A stretch of DNA of 64,000 nt from Kryptolebias marmoratus. Its lineage: Eukaryota > Chordata > Actinopteri > Cyprinodontiformes > Rivulidae. Positions 46,839 to 59,800 of the stretch are shown here, one piece after another; the first letter of the stretch is position 1, and the number at the start of each line of letters is the position of its first letter. Position numbers and translations under genes: made by a program. The DNA lies in the NCBI RefSeq assembly GCF_001649575.2, contig NC_051441.1, forward strand, positions 10,674,358 to 10,738,357. Reading direction: 5' to 3'. Under the pieces are notes generated by a model. It worked only from the letters and a program-made list of their open reading frames with translations, was not told the DNA's origin and did not search any database.

Positions 46839-48124
46839 AAACTGGTAGTTTCCACACTGTCATGATGTTTGTTGATGATGCAAATCTATTTATGGAAACC
46901 AAAACTTGTTTTTTGGAAACATATAAACTATAATAACCTTTAACCTATAATAACCTTTTGTCAGTGTGTTGAAGAAAGGACACTTCTGTTTCATTTTCAT
47001 CATAAGAATAAGGCTATGATGAAAGCTTTGACACTCATGCTTAATTCATATTTAAAACTATTTACATTTTTTTACATTGCAATGCATTGAAATTAAATGT
47101 ACAAACTTGCTTTGCTATATGAGTTTATTACACCTAATGTCTTCAGTGTTTACATTAGTTTAATTTTATTTAAGCATTACTTTTGTTAAAATCCTGCTCT
47201 CAGTTTTTCTCTTGTTTTTTAAGATGACACATAAGTGATTAACGGAGTCATCAGTTCCAACATAGGATTTATTTTCTCCTAAGGTCATATGGATGGAGAG
47301 CGCAGAATGATAAACACATTTAACTTTGGCTTGAACCACAGCAGCACCTTTAGATCCAGGTCCACTGGGAATATTCAACAAAAAACTGCAATGTTATCAT
47401 TTCAATGGAAATGTTTTATTTAAATTCTATTTCATTTGAAACAAACTTGTCTTATTCAGACCTCATTCAGTCATCTCCAGAGTCTTGACACAGCAACAAA
47501 CTGCTGTGATGCTTATTATTTCTCATTTTCGTCCCATGCTTGTTGCCTCAGCTGCTCCAGTCAATCTAACAGGAAGGCTTTCAGTGGTGGAGCCCCCACA
47601 GCCCCCCTCTACCAGCCCCCTCCTCTCACATTCCCATCCTAACTTAATTGATGAACATCTCGGTGGAGGTTCTTAGTAGTGGTTTCGTCACCATGTTGCG
47701 CCCGTTTTTCCAAACTCTTCACCCAGACAGGCCGAAGTATCCATGACACCTCTGAGCACGAGGCCATGATCCTGTCTGTGTAAAGATGGAGGAAGATTTC
47801 CACTCGCAAAGTTAGGTCTCATCATGTTATACAGCAAGTGATTCAGTGAGTCTGGGGTGCTATTGTGTGATTACCTATTCAGAATTTACACTATTGTGTT
47901 TGCAATTTTACTCCTTCTGCATACATTGTGCTATTTTAGCCCTTCATATATTAAAACAGCTGATTCAGGAGATGAATCTACGACTTTTAGATTTTTTTAC
48001 TTTTATGGTTTGTTTTTTTAAATTGCACTTTATTTACACATATATTCCTCATAAAAATACACTGAGATCTCCTCAATGTTTTCTAAAAAAACATTGATTT
48101 TCAGAAATCTGTATCTTCTTATGC

Positions 48125-48310
48125 TACTTTTAGTTCTACGCCAATGCTAGATTAATTTTGGATTTTAGCTAGCCTTTTGCTAGTTTTAGCTGTTAGTCAT
48201 CTTTTTCACACTTTTAGCTAACCTTTTGCTAGATTTGACTTTTAGCCAGTGTTTTGCTTCTTTTAGCTTTAACAGCTCTGTTTCAGCTAACTAGAGTAAA
48301 GTCATTCAGC
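48125..48310 (-). repeat. AGCTAAAA-type imperfect tandem repeat, inverted copy
   Basis: This is the reverse-complement relative of 24150-24400, with repeated TTTTAGCTANCNTTTTGCTA units and the edge TTCAGCACTAAGCACTC matching the other copy's GAGTGCTGAATG edge. Confidence 0.75.
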
Positions 48311-48819
48311 ACTAAGCACTCATTTTTTAGATCTACATTTTGGCTTTTGCTCATTTTAACATCGACCCAAATTTAGCAAAATTGGAGTTAGTCATCGTCA
48401 CATTCCCATTTTCCAGATGCATATTTTGCACGAGCTTCATCTCGTGTTGTTTCTCTCCCGCTTTTCCTTTCATATGTACACAAACTCATAAACTGCTGCA
48501 GAGTGGAGCGACAGATACTCTCTGCGCAGCAAAGGAGGCGGATCATATGGAGTGGCAGCTGAGGATGTGAGATTAATCTGACAGGTGCAGGCTGAGAGAG
48601 TGACAGCATGGGAAGAGGGGGTGGAGGAAGACCCTGTGGAGGAGGGGTCACTTCTTGAAACAGGAGGATTCAGAGAGATTAATGGTTCTTTTACTTATCA
48701 GCACACAGACCCTTGCAGTATATCACCAAGGCCACTGTTATCCTCACCATTTTTATATGAGCCATGAGAGATTTGAAAAGGAGGAAGGAAATCGTTGTGC
48801 AATCACACACACTTAATCA

Positions 48820-48910
48820 CAGCAAATTGAATTGAAAGAGCATCCCAATATTATCAGGTCAGAATAATTAGGTAATTAAAAAACTTATTACCATGTAATT
48901 ACTGGGTATG
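48820..48910. promoter_or_regulatory. Homeodomain-site-rich segment
   Basis: About 90 bp contain several TAATTA/TAATTAC cores (AATAATTAGGTAATTAA, CATGTAATTACTGGG) in a non-repetitive context. This is an enhancer-like texture; function is inferred. Confidence 0.3.
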
Positions 48911-49349
48911 AAGCTCAGACGTTAAATTTGTCAGATTTTTTTTTCTGTTTTGCACAGCCCAGACTGGTCCACTCAGTGTTGTGTGATGTGTATAAATGAT
49001 CCTAAGATTTATTACTGATGAATTACTCATTTCTGATAAATATGCAGCTAGAGGTTTCAGCCACTTAATTCAGTTTTGTGTGACAGAAGAGGTGAAGGTT
49101 GGGGGAAGGCGGCCAACTAGCCTGTCACAATCCAAATATAATAAAATCTTTTGGAAAACTCAAGTTGAAGAGATGTGTTTTCTGATTTAGAAAGAGACAT
49201 TTCGATGCCCCTCCGCCATGTTACTCTGTTAGTATGGGATTGGAGGCATGTTATTATGGGCCATTCAGTCCCTATACAAACGGTGCAAGAGTCTTGTTTG
49301 CATTGCCAGCAGTAAGTTGGACGTCTTCGGGGTTATGAACTTTAGGTAT

Positions 49350-49690
49350 TGACCAAAAAACGATATCGCGGATACAGGTGGTCGAAATGAGTTTTCTCTG
49401 CAGGGTATCTGGGCTCTCCCTTAGAGATGGGGTGAGAAGTTCAGTTATCCAGGAGGGACTCAGAGTAGTGCTGCTGCTCCTCCACATCGAGAGGACCCAG
49501 TTGAGGTGGTTCGGGACACCCTGGAGAAACTATCTCTCTCGACTGACCTTGGAACACCTTGGATATCTGCCGGAAGAGATGGAAAAGATGGCTGTGGAGA
49601 TACATGTCTGGGCTTCCCTGCTCAAGCTGCTGCTGCCCTTGTGACCCGATTAAAAAAATAAGTGGCAGATAATGGATGAATGGATATTTT
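49350..49690 (+). mobile_element. 3' end of a fish non-LTR retrotransposon (LINE), internally deleted
   Basis: The + strand frame encodes GLSLRDGVRSSVIQEGLRV, LLLHIERTQLRWFG, WRNYLSRLTLEHLG and VWASLLKLLLP, the C-terminal end of a reverse-transcriptase polyprotein common in fish LINEs. A segment normally between LRWLG and the RDYVSRL-like block is missing. The copy ends in a GGATGAATGGAT tail, typical of such elements. The family name is not certain. Confidence 0.8.
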
Positions 49691-50556
49691 TGTATTAATT
49701 TTATATCCTGATTTCTTTGCCTTTAAGTTTATTATTACTTACCATAAAGGCAGATCACAATATACATTTAGCTCTAAATGTTACAGCTCAGAATTTTAAA
49801 TACTTCCTTTTATTCTCATATTTTATCTATAATAGGAAATCTTGAACTAAGACTTCTTGTATAATTCCAGCTCAAACTGTAACTGTAACTGTAACTTATG
49901 AGAACCACCGTTGGAGAACTTTTGCCAGAGTATTTAAAAGGTGACAAGGTATCTCTGGGTGAATCTGAGCATGTGTGAGGTTCAGTTGCTGGCTGATATA
50001 ACTTTACTGACAGGCTATAGGCCTGCTTTGGCTCAGCCTAGTGAGTTATTGTCCATTAACGAGGGAAGCAGATGTTCCTAAAGTGTCAACAACATCTCAG
50101 GTGCTGTTTGTAACGATTCCTTTTAATTCACCTACTATATAGATGCTTTTTAAGTCTCCTTGTATCTAAAATTGTAGCCTCCGGTGTGTTTTTGTTTCTT
50201 GTTTCCCCATTCTTTCCTTTCCGGAGGTTGCCTCATCTTGTCAAGACCTCACTTGGCTCCAAACAACAAAACGCACCTTCACAGCGGGGTGGACACTATA
50301 CTTGACTGCACTTCGCATCTGTTTCCAGTAACAAGCATCAGAATAAGAGCCTGTGACCTAACAGGATGTATTAACTATGACAGGATGCAGGTGTCTGAAA
50401 TTAGTCAGGAAGAGAGTCTAATTTTAAAGAGTAAGATTATTTCCAGAGACTCGTCCCACTGTAAACGGACTGAAATGTATCCAAAATAGAAGTGAGATAA
50501 CTGGACTGTCTGGAGAGGAACAAAAAAAAAACATCAGCTGATTCAAAATCAACTTT

Positions 50557-50790
50557 GTGGATTTTGTTTTTTACTTTAGGATTTTTTTTGTGTCTGTTCT
50601 TCATAACTTGAGTACCTTTAATAATTACCAAAGTAATACCTGATACACCGCTGGCAGTCATATTAAGTCAATAAATCTATGCTAGAGGGCCCAAATATCA
50701 AGGAAAACAATGTTAAAGGTGGAACAACTTTAACAATTACAAGTCAAAACTATTTGGTATAATAGTATAGTAGTATTTGGGTAATATAAT
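50557..50790 (+). repeat. Dispersed direct repeat, copy 2
   Basis: Partner of 46501-46755 in the same orientation about 4 kb away, with small deletions. Neither copy shows terminal inverted repeats or a poly-A tail, so the mobile mechanism, if any, is unclear. Confidence 0.85.
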
Positions 50791-51264
50791 ATAAGACAAC
50801 CAAAAGTAGATTTACATAATTAGGAGGATACATAGAGGCTTTAATCCATTCATTTCTGGCACACACATATAAAATTGTTGTTATCTTATCTCTTCAAACA
50901 CCACATCCTTGTGCACTTGTTTTCATTCAGTCAGCCTTGAAGACCCTGCTGCCAGCTTCTCAGGTTCCCCAACAGCCCAAAACCGGATTCAGCCTTCAGA
51001 GGGTCAGTGTTTGGGCAGTGGAATAAAGACAGCTCCAGGATTTACCTTCACCCTCCACCATTCAGTCACCAGCTCCACATGTTAGATGAGACACATTGTC
51101 TTTAAAGCCTGTCTTAACAACAGGGTCCAGTTCTGGTCTGAGGTGAATAAACAATGCTTTGCTGTTACACTCACAACCTCCTTAGTTCTTTGTGTTTAAG
51201 CTACGTTTAAAAAATACTGACATGTGAAGGAAAAAGAGTTCTTATTGTTAGTTCTACAGTTTTA

Positions 51265-51600
51265 TCATTTAAATTATGTTGCTTTTAGATTCTACAACTC
51301 TTTGACTTTTGGAGTCCATCCAATACAAGATGGCCACCTTAACTAACCGACGTTAGCCAACACAAAACAGATATTGAGCTAAAATCTGGCATGTTAGTAG
51401 CTCACATACTCCCAGAGCTAACAGGTCATGCAAGATCTTGTGATATAGCATGAAATTGCACATACCATTATTTATAGGATTTGATTATAACGACTACAAC
51501 TCTGACATTTCTCAGTATGAGATTATTTTAGTTTAAAACTCTGGCATGATAAGCAGCGATAAGCATTTCTTCATAGTATATAAGATTGTCATTTCATCTT
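51265..51600 (+). repeat. Dispersed repeat family with YY1-like motif, single copy
   Basis: Core AAGATGGCCACC at 51327 with TTGACTTTTGGAGTC upstream and GTTAGTAGCTCACATACTC downstream. The 3' part (TCATAATGAG-type and GGCATGATAAGCAG landmarks) also resembles the end of the copy at 22.8 kb, which helps define the family's 3' extent. Confidence 0.7.
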
Positions 51601-54189
51601 CCTTTGTCAGTCTGTCTGGTTCCATACTCTTCTCTTCCTGTCTGACCTGCATCATGTGATGTGCCTTGGATTCATAAAATGATTTTTCTGTATTTTGGAC
51701 TTCTTGAATTGCCTGCCTGGGTCGGTCCTGCAGCTCCTTAAGTTCTCATATATTTATTAAAGTCTTTTGTTCTTTCCATCTCTTGCCTCTCACATTGTTC
51801 TTTTGGGTTCTTCCAACCCCCCCTTCCAGCATTTCATGACATTTAGATCATCAGAGCATTGAGATTGGGCTGCCTCCCTCTGCCTCTAGAACTGCCATTG
51901 GTGCTAATTACCATATTTAGCATGCTAACATGCTACACTCAGATCATGAGCATCATGGGCTTTGCTGGATTCCTGCTAAATATCAGCATCTTGAAATATT
52001 TACGGTGAATGTTTGGTACGTGGGCAAATTTAACTCAACAGTCTTTTAGAGCAGAGGCACCACTTGTTTTTTTAAATTCAGATTTAAATAAAAATTTATG
52101 GGAACACCACAAATGGTCCGTGGTTACTGTCAGCAGAGGCTTACACACATTTTCTGCCACATCAAATTTGATCCGGATGGCAAAGATGACCATTAAAAGA
52201 TAATGAATAAAAAAAATCCTAACTATTTGTTATATGAATTGTTGTTTAGAAGACTTGTACCATGCAAATCATTTAATTTAACCATATTAAACTTTATCCA
52301 ATCGTAGGGTCAATAAAGGTCAGCAGAGTACTGAAGCAAACAGATGCCATCCTCCTGTATACCAATGTTGTCAAACAAGTCGGGGAGAAATTAGACTACA
52401 GCAGAGTTATATAAATATCTACAGCTTGTCTCATTCTTTTTCTTTCAGCCACTTCCCTCCAGCCCAAGCTGTAACCTCTTGAGGTCTTGTGTTACCTTCA
52501 CCCTTCTGAGCAATTACCCAGTGAAGTAGAAGCTGCTCTGGCTGGCATTGGGCAGAGTTTGCAGTGGCAGGGGCAGCCTAACTAAGAGCCTAATGTTTGT
52601 GGAGTCCCGAGGAGAAAAAGGATTGGGGGGGACATGGATTTTGTGGACAACATTATTGGGAAAAATCAGAAGCAAGCTTCCCCAGGTAGCCGCACACTCA
52701 CTAAACCCCATGTGTGGAATCAGACATCACACAGACAGATAATCCTTCCCAAAGGCTCCCCAAATAAGCACATTATGTGGTATGAATCCGTATAAACATG
52801 CACGTGCACACACAGACACACAAACAGGGCAGGGAGGATTTCAGGTCACAGCATGCAACCATTTGTTGGTTTTGGGGGAGAATTGAGGATTACTGATATA
52901 GTAGGACACTTGCCAGATGTGGCCACATGTCACTTTCATTTTGTAGTAAAATTTTATTTCTTCAACATTTTGAAGTTTGGCACTGAGCGCTTTTACTTCC
53001 TTCCAATAACGGTGTTGTTGGTATTGTGATGTCATGAAGACCAGTAAAAAACAAAAGTAAGAAACCAAACCTGCACAAATTATTTTTTAATTCAATGGTT
53101 AATGTGCTCTTAAATAAATTTAAAAAAAGCTAAACTTGTGAATGGAAATAGCTGAAGTGACTAAAATTAGGTCAGCAATGGTGATGTCCATGGAAGAGCT
53201 GTTTATGATATAGACATTTTTGATGTATTGGTGTATATTTTCACTCAGATTTGTTGAGTAAAATATGCAAATAGGTTCTACATGAGTTACAGTATGAATA
53301 TTCTGAATTGAAAAACCTATTTAAACCATAAAATTATTGGTCTAGCAAACGTTTTGTAGAAAAAACAAAACAAAACAAAAAACTTGTTTAAATGCTAAAA
53401 TGTGTCCTTATGGTGCTCCACCACCCTGCTTGTCCCTTGATCATTACTCTTGACAGTTGTTTTACTCCTTCTTTCTCTTTTGTTTTTGTATTTAGCAGCA
53501 TACTCGCTCTTATATTTCCACCTAAATGTCTTCTTTGAGATTCAGCACTTGTCTGATTCCACCATATTTGTTTACCTACATGAACTACAGGCCAGCCTAA
53601 TGTAGGTCAGTCAAGTGATTCAAGCTTCCATCTGATTTTTGGTGGATTCAGCTGAGTGCTCTGTTTACATTAAATGCGTACCTGCATTATATCTGGAAAA
53701 CTACTGCATAAAACTCTCTCAACTTGGACCATTTGATATAGTTTAGGATAACATCTTTTATGTTTTATTTTTGACAATGAATACTTTTAATGTGTCTTGA
53801 AACCATTTCACTCATGTCCAGTGTACTAAAGGTCCATGAGTCAGTGTCTGTGACAGCATCACAAACACCCGGTCTCTCCTCCAGACTGCCAGGCTGTTTT
53901 TCATCTGCAGGCCTTTTTCTATCCCTGTATCTCAGGACTTTCTCAGTTTGTCAGACATCTCTCACTCAGCCCCCTTTTCTTCCTCTCAGCATTCCCATCA
54001 CGTCCTCGGGTCCACATTTGCTCAGATTTTAGGTTTGGCTCAGGGAATCAAAAGAAACCTGTGCAGTGACTGTTTTGGGATGTACATGCAACCAGCTGAA
54101 TGCAGCTGTTCAGAGCAGACCAAGTGTAAGTTTAACCACTTCTTGCTCAGCTTGTGTTTTCGTGTGCCTCTGTAAGATAGATCTTATAA

Positions 54190-54640
54190 ATAAAATGAGC
54201 AGAATGAGAGAACGGTACCACTCTGAGGAAGGAAGGAGCTTCACTCTAATGAATCTCTGCTGGACAGCCCAGGAAAGAAGCACAGCCATTTTTGGGAGCA
54301 AGGAGCCATCTCCTTGGAGAGTACCATGGCAACAGCCTAACGTGGGCCCCAGCTTTCCTGAGATGTTCTTTTCAAGCCCCTAGTCTAAAGTGGCAGGCCA
54401 GTTTTTTTGTTATGTGATGTCTATTGCGCTCTCTTGGCCATTCTTCTGTTTTCTTCTTTTCTCTGCCTGCCTGACATGGCCCTGGCCTCGTTCAACGGTG
54501 AGGCTGTGAGAAGGCCGCTGAGGGTGAGTGTCCGTGGGAAAATGTTGCCAGACAACGCAGTGGTATGTGACAGAGAGGGACAGCTATTATATACTCTGTG
54601 TGGGGCAAAAGGGGAAACTATTACAATGAATTTATGATCT
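54190..54640. other. Unassigned higher-complexity segment
   Basis: This stretch is less AT-rich than its surroundings and includes a 76-codon frame at 54407-54637 (ends AKGETITMNL) with a hydrophobic start. I do not recognise the frame in any family, and no convincing splice partners are visible. It could be a regulatory element instead of a gene. Confidence 0.25.
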
Positions 54641-55518
54641 AAGCGGATCATTTTCACTGTATCCACATGATATAAATGTATTTTTAGGCTTTACACTTCT
54701 AAACTAGAACCTTTCAAACTTTCTAACTTTAGGGCAACTTGCCTAATGCACTAACTTGAGGGATTTTTAAAAAAATTTTCTCAGTTATACTTTTCCTCAT
54801 GTTTGCCCTTTTAGCGCAATCCACCATACAGTTAATGTTAAGGGCTGTAAATACATGTCTCACTCCAACAAATTAAAAAAAGAAACTCTCTGTGCAGGAT
54901 GAGTGGTCTGTACTCAAATAGATGCAAATAGTTTTTTGCTGGACTTTTCATACAACTTTCATTCTTGCCTTTTGGCAGAAGATACAGAGTCCCCAAATGC
55001 AAACTGAATCACTTTATAAATTTATTTGTTGATCATATTTCTGTATAATGTCTCTAAAGGCTCAGTGAGTTGTGCATTATATCTCTTGGTACTGAGGTAG
55101 GGGTTGTGGGGAACTGTGCATCACATTGTACTGTTATATATACTGTTGGATTATGTTGGGCATTTGTTTGTTGCTGTATTAGTTTATTGTCACCCACCTC
55201 CAATGGCGAAGATGGAATGATAATGTCTTTGTGTGTCTGTGTTTGTCTTTTTGTTTTTCTGTACTATACCTATAAACATACCTAAAACTCAATTTTACAT
55301 GTTACATGTTTACATGTTACACTAAAACTTGGCGTGATATCAGCTTTAATCAGTGTGTTTAACTTTAATCAAACACGCACATCGGCTTGAGCAGAATTTT
55401 GTGGCAAATACTAATTATCAAAGTTTGCATGCTCATTGGATGGTAAAACATGACTTTATCCAACCACATGATACTTTTGTGTTTGGTCCACATTACTCTT
55501 ATTTGTCCTGAGAAATAT

Positions 55519-55550
55519 TAATAATGCTACATGCATCAGTAGCATTATTA
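55519..55550. repeat. 12-bp inverted repeat
   Basis: TAATAATGCTAC (55519-55530) and GTAGCATTATTA (55539-55550) are exact reverse complements around an 8-nt loop that contains ATGCAT. Confidence 0.9.
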
Positions 55551-56765
55551 GTATCAGACCTCATATGAACACGATTCGGATTCTCTTTGATCACTTTTGC
55601 TGTATTTGAATTATAATACGCAATAGCTTATAATTACTACCTTATACAATGTAAATTAGAGAAAACAAAAGACTAAGTATCAGAGGATCAGGACTAAAAG
55701 AGAAGGTGTTCAGTTACAAACCTGTCCTCAGCCTCAGTACCACAGACAGTACATGCCACAGTTGGACTCCTGACATTTCAGAGCCGTGATTGAGTTATAG
55801 AGTCTGACCTACACAAACCCCAGTCAAGTAAAGGGTCAATAAGTCAGGCAGACTCAACCAACACAAGCTAAAACAACAAACCCCCTGACTCTGTACTATC
55901 ACTGCTACAGGAGGATGGCAGGCAAAGCAGGAATATATTTCCATCACTGTTAGAAATCTGACTTTAGGACTGGTTCATGTTCTGATGAAGCACAACCTCA
56001 CAGAGCTGTTTATAGCATTTCATGCTTCATTATCTGACTGTGAGATAAAAAGAACTGCAGATATAAATTTATAAATCCATAATTTCCTTGTCACTTACAA
56101 TCTTCCATAGATCAAATGCTTAACTTATCATTAATATTGACATTTTACTGTGTGGAAGTTGCTCAGTCATTTAATTATTTGCTAGTTTATTATAGATAAA
56201 ACTAATGATTGAAATGCAGTTGGCTGTAGTCTGGGTAGGACTGTTAGGTTGCTGCTTTTCAGCTTTTTAAATGCAAATTATATATTATGTGCACTAATAT
56301 CCATCTTTAGTTTTGACAGTCTTCCAGTGTATGTCCATAAATTATCAAATGCATACATTTTCCTTCCACTTTTTTTTTAGAAATGCTCCTTTATGTCATT
56401 CTAAAACAAAGACAGAACTGACAAAATCTGTAGTTTTATGGTTTATTATATGCACAGAACAGTGATTAATAGGAGTTTTATAAGGTGCATGTCATCCAAT
56501 ACAGGTGTCTGTAAAATAGCATCCCTTAAACATTAGAAGGTATGTTCCTGTCACAAACATGCTGAATAATTTACAGGTCTTACTGAATGTTAGACATTGG
56601 CTTTAAGAACTTTACTGCTTATGTTAACAGAGAGCCATCTTGTGGATAAATTAGGAAGTGCACAGAGAGCAGGGTTGTTTATATTATGCCTTTTAAGACA
56701 CACACAAAAAGCGAATGAGCCTGAGCTGAAAGAGGTAAAGTGTACATCATATTCCGTTTTTAGTT

Positions 56766-56771
56766 TTTATT
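56766..56771 (-). terminator. PROZ: PROZ poly(A) signal
   Basis: TTTATT on the + strand gives AATAAA on the minus strand about 31 bp past the PROZ stop codon. This would make a very short 3'UTR; further signals downstream (near 56440) are also possible. Confidence 0.5.
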
Positions 56772-56801
56772 TACTTGCACACCTCCACGTGACTTCTCTA
56801 T

Positions 56802-59800
56802 CTAACGTGAGCCCATGAATGACTGCAGCCAGCTGAGGTGGCGCGACACTTTTTGGAAGACGAATCCTTTGGTGCAGTCGGCCCCCTCTGGCTTGCTCAC
56901 CACCCCAGTGAGGAAGAACACCTCCCTGTACAGGGTGAGCAGGGGGCTGCCGGTGTTTATGGTGCAGGGGTCATTGGTCCGTGGAGCTGTGCAGCCCATT
57001 TTATTGGTCATCAACGTGGGGTATGTTTCCACACACTGAGGCAGCTTTTTGTACTGTAGGAAGTTAAAAGTGAGCGAGCCCTGGAAAACAGGCTGCTGTT
57101 CAAGCATTTTCCAGCCAGTGACAACAGCTGGGAGGTCTCCTGACATCAAGACGCTCTCAGCAAAGTCCCTCTCAGGCAGACAGGCAGCAACAATGGTTTT
57201 CTTAAAGATTATGCGGTCGCGGAGCTCGATCACAGCCAGGTCGTTTTCAGGGCGGCCTTCCACATAACGAGGGTGGACATGAATTAATTTTGTGTACAGT
57301 GTCTGCTCGTCATTGTCTCTGTTGTTAAGGCTTCGTTTACCTGAGGAGGACCAGGTAAGAACAGATGGTGGCATTAGAGAACAGTTGTGCAGAGTTATAC
57401 TTGCATTTACAACATATGCCTAATAAAGTAATAAACCCAAACCCAGTTTGTGTATTATCATAAATTCCTGAGTGAAGTTCTAATCCAGCTAAAATATTGG
57501 AAATACCTCAACTCACTACAGCATTGAAATTACCATAATAATATTTAAACTGTGTGGAAATGAGACTGCAAATATCTGCAACAGTCGCTCAGACTTACTA
57601 TGATTCGATTATTTGTTCCTTAGGACTGCTTGGATTTTTGTTGATCATGTAAAAAATTATGTAATAAAGACATTAATTTAAAAAGAAAACATTAAATGTG
57701 AATGATTTTTATGTCATTCACTAATCTGTTTTGGAAGCTTTGCACCAATGCAAAAACAAAGTTTAGAAAAAATGTTGCAGTTTATTTGTGTTTTTGTAGA
57801 ATCACAGAATAATAAGAATGTGTATTTTGGTCAGTGTAGAATGATCAGTTTGTATCTACAGACACTACAAATGTTATATTTAATTGTCTATAATAGTACT
57901 ATAAAAAAAGGAGAAATCAAAACCTGGCTCTACAGCAGACCTTTTTCACTTTCTTGATTTATCTATCTAGTGTTGTTTTTCCTGCATGTTTGGAAGGGAA
58001 ATAAAACATATCATAGAGACAATTACAGACAAAAAAAATCTAATTTTCAAAACAGAAAAGACACATTTAGAGTATTTGCTCCACTGACGTAATATTAAAT
58101 CTGTTCTGGTGATGTTTTTGGAGAACGGTAAAGCTCATTTCCAACCACAGAATCTGATGTAAGTTGTTGTTTTAGCTATTATCAGCGCAAGCAGTGTTAG
58201 CAACTAAAGTATATTTCTGTGTTCTGTTTACTCACCGACTACAACCTGGAAGGAGCTGTATTTGTTGGCACACTGAGCTGAAGTCAGGACCAGGTTCTCC
58301 TTCAGGATGACTCCGCTACAGTAACCCGCAGACTCTGGAGTCTTCAGCAGAGCCTGCAAACAGGATGGTTGTGTTGTAGGAACAGGAGAATGGGCAATGT
58401 GCCACATGGGAGTGTGTTACTTCCTACCTGCCAAGGACACTGTGTGGATGTACAAGTTAGTCCTTCAACGTTGCTGGTCTGTCTGTTGTTCCACGGACTC
58501 AGACTGTTCACCTTACCACAGGGGAACGTGACTGTCGAGGGAAGATCATCATTTTTAGACAACAAACAGTAATTGTTGTTGTAAAACAAGAAATTATTCA
58601 AAAGTAGTGCAAACACATGACCCACGCATCTCGAAACACTTGCAGACTATTTTATTTTATGCAAAAACCTGAATGTTTAAAACCCACTGACAATACATTA
58701 CAAAAAAATCAGAAGCTAGCAATCTTACATCACATTAGCTATTACATTTTTGTACATTTCTGTCTGTCTGTTAGCAAAATATCATCCAAACATGAGTTAC
58801 TGAGTCTTCTGTTATTGCACACCACCGAAAGATGAAATGTGGGCAATAATGTTTTTGCCTGTGTCTGCGTGTGTGTGTGCATGTGTTTGTTCTTTTGTCC
58901 GTAGCCTTAGCAAAATAGCTCATGGACCACTGGACAGATTTTGATGAAACTCTCAGAAACTAATCCCTGGCTGTACATCTGCAACTGATTAACTTTTAGA
59001 GTCAATCTGATTCAAGATGGCTGCCGAAGCTAACAGTAAAATGGGTGTAATTCAGTCAATTTTAGAGGTATTAAGCAATTTTAGTGTAGTAGTGGCTGAG
59101 AGTCATCCCCACCACATCCTCAGAGTGCCAACAAACTGCACCATATAACCAGAGTTTGTGCATAACAGAAGTGCATTGGAAGATGTGAATTAACCACCTT
59201 AACAAACATACCTGCAGGCTCACACTTGTTCTTGTTCGAACGGCTGAGCTTCCATCCACGAGCACAGGAACACTCATAAGATGTGTAGCCCGGTTTGCAG
59301 AACTGCGAGCAGCCCTTCTCCCTTTCCAGAGTGCAAAGAGTCTCATCTGCATTGTGAAACAGAGAGGGGAGGTAGTAAAATGTCCACAGCAATAACAGGT
59401 TTAAACAAATAATGATTTGACACGCAGCCCGCCCTGATTCCCTTTAACCTTTTTCACAGTGGACCCCGGTGAAACCCGACTTGCAGACGCAGTCGTAGCC
59501 TCCCACGCTGTCTGAACACATGGCTCCGTTCTTGCAGGGGTTCTCTGCACATTGATCTCCATCTAAACAGACAAGCAGTCTATGAGAAGATGGAATGACT
59601 GGACAGTAATACAGAGCTCTTTAAATGGAGAACTCACCGATGTAAACTGACCAGAAGATGTCCTGGAAGAGAAAACACACAAGTGAATAACTGCAGCTGC
59701 ACACTGGCTTCGTTTGTCATTTAAACAGAGGCATAAGAGAGAAACAAGGAACCAACTCAAGCTCACCGTGCGATACGAGTCCTGGAAATACTTTCTGGCC

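Larger units (their letters stand above)
45900..56760. other. Gene-free interval between GPRC5B and PROZ
   Basis: No gene was recognised in about 11 kb. Contents: a direct-repeat pair (46501 and 50557), a perfect hairpin (46802-46838), an AGCTAAAA array (48125-48310), a LINE tail (49350-49690), one YY1-motif repeat copy (51265-51600), and enhancer-like segments near 48.85, 52.45-52.7 and 54.2-54.6 kb. The rest is AT-rich. Confidence 0.65.
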
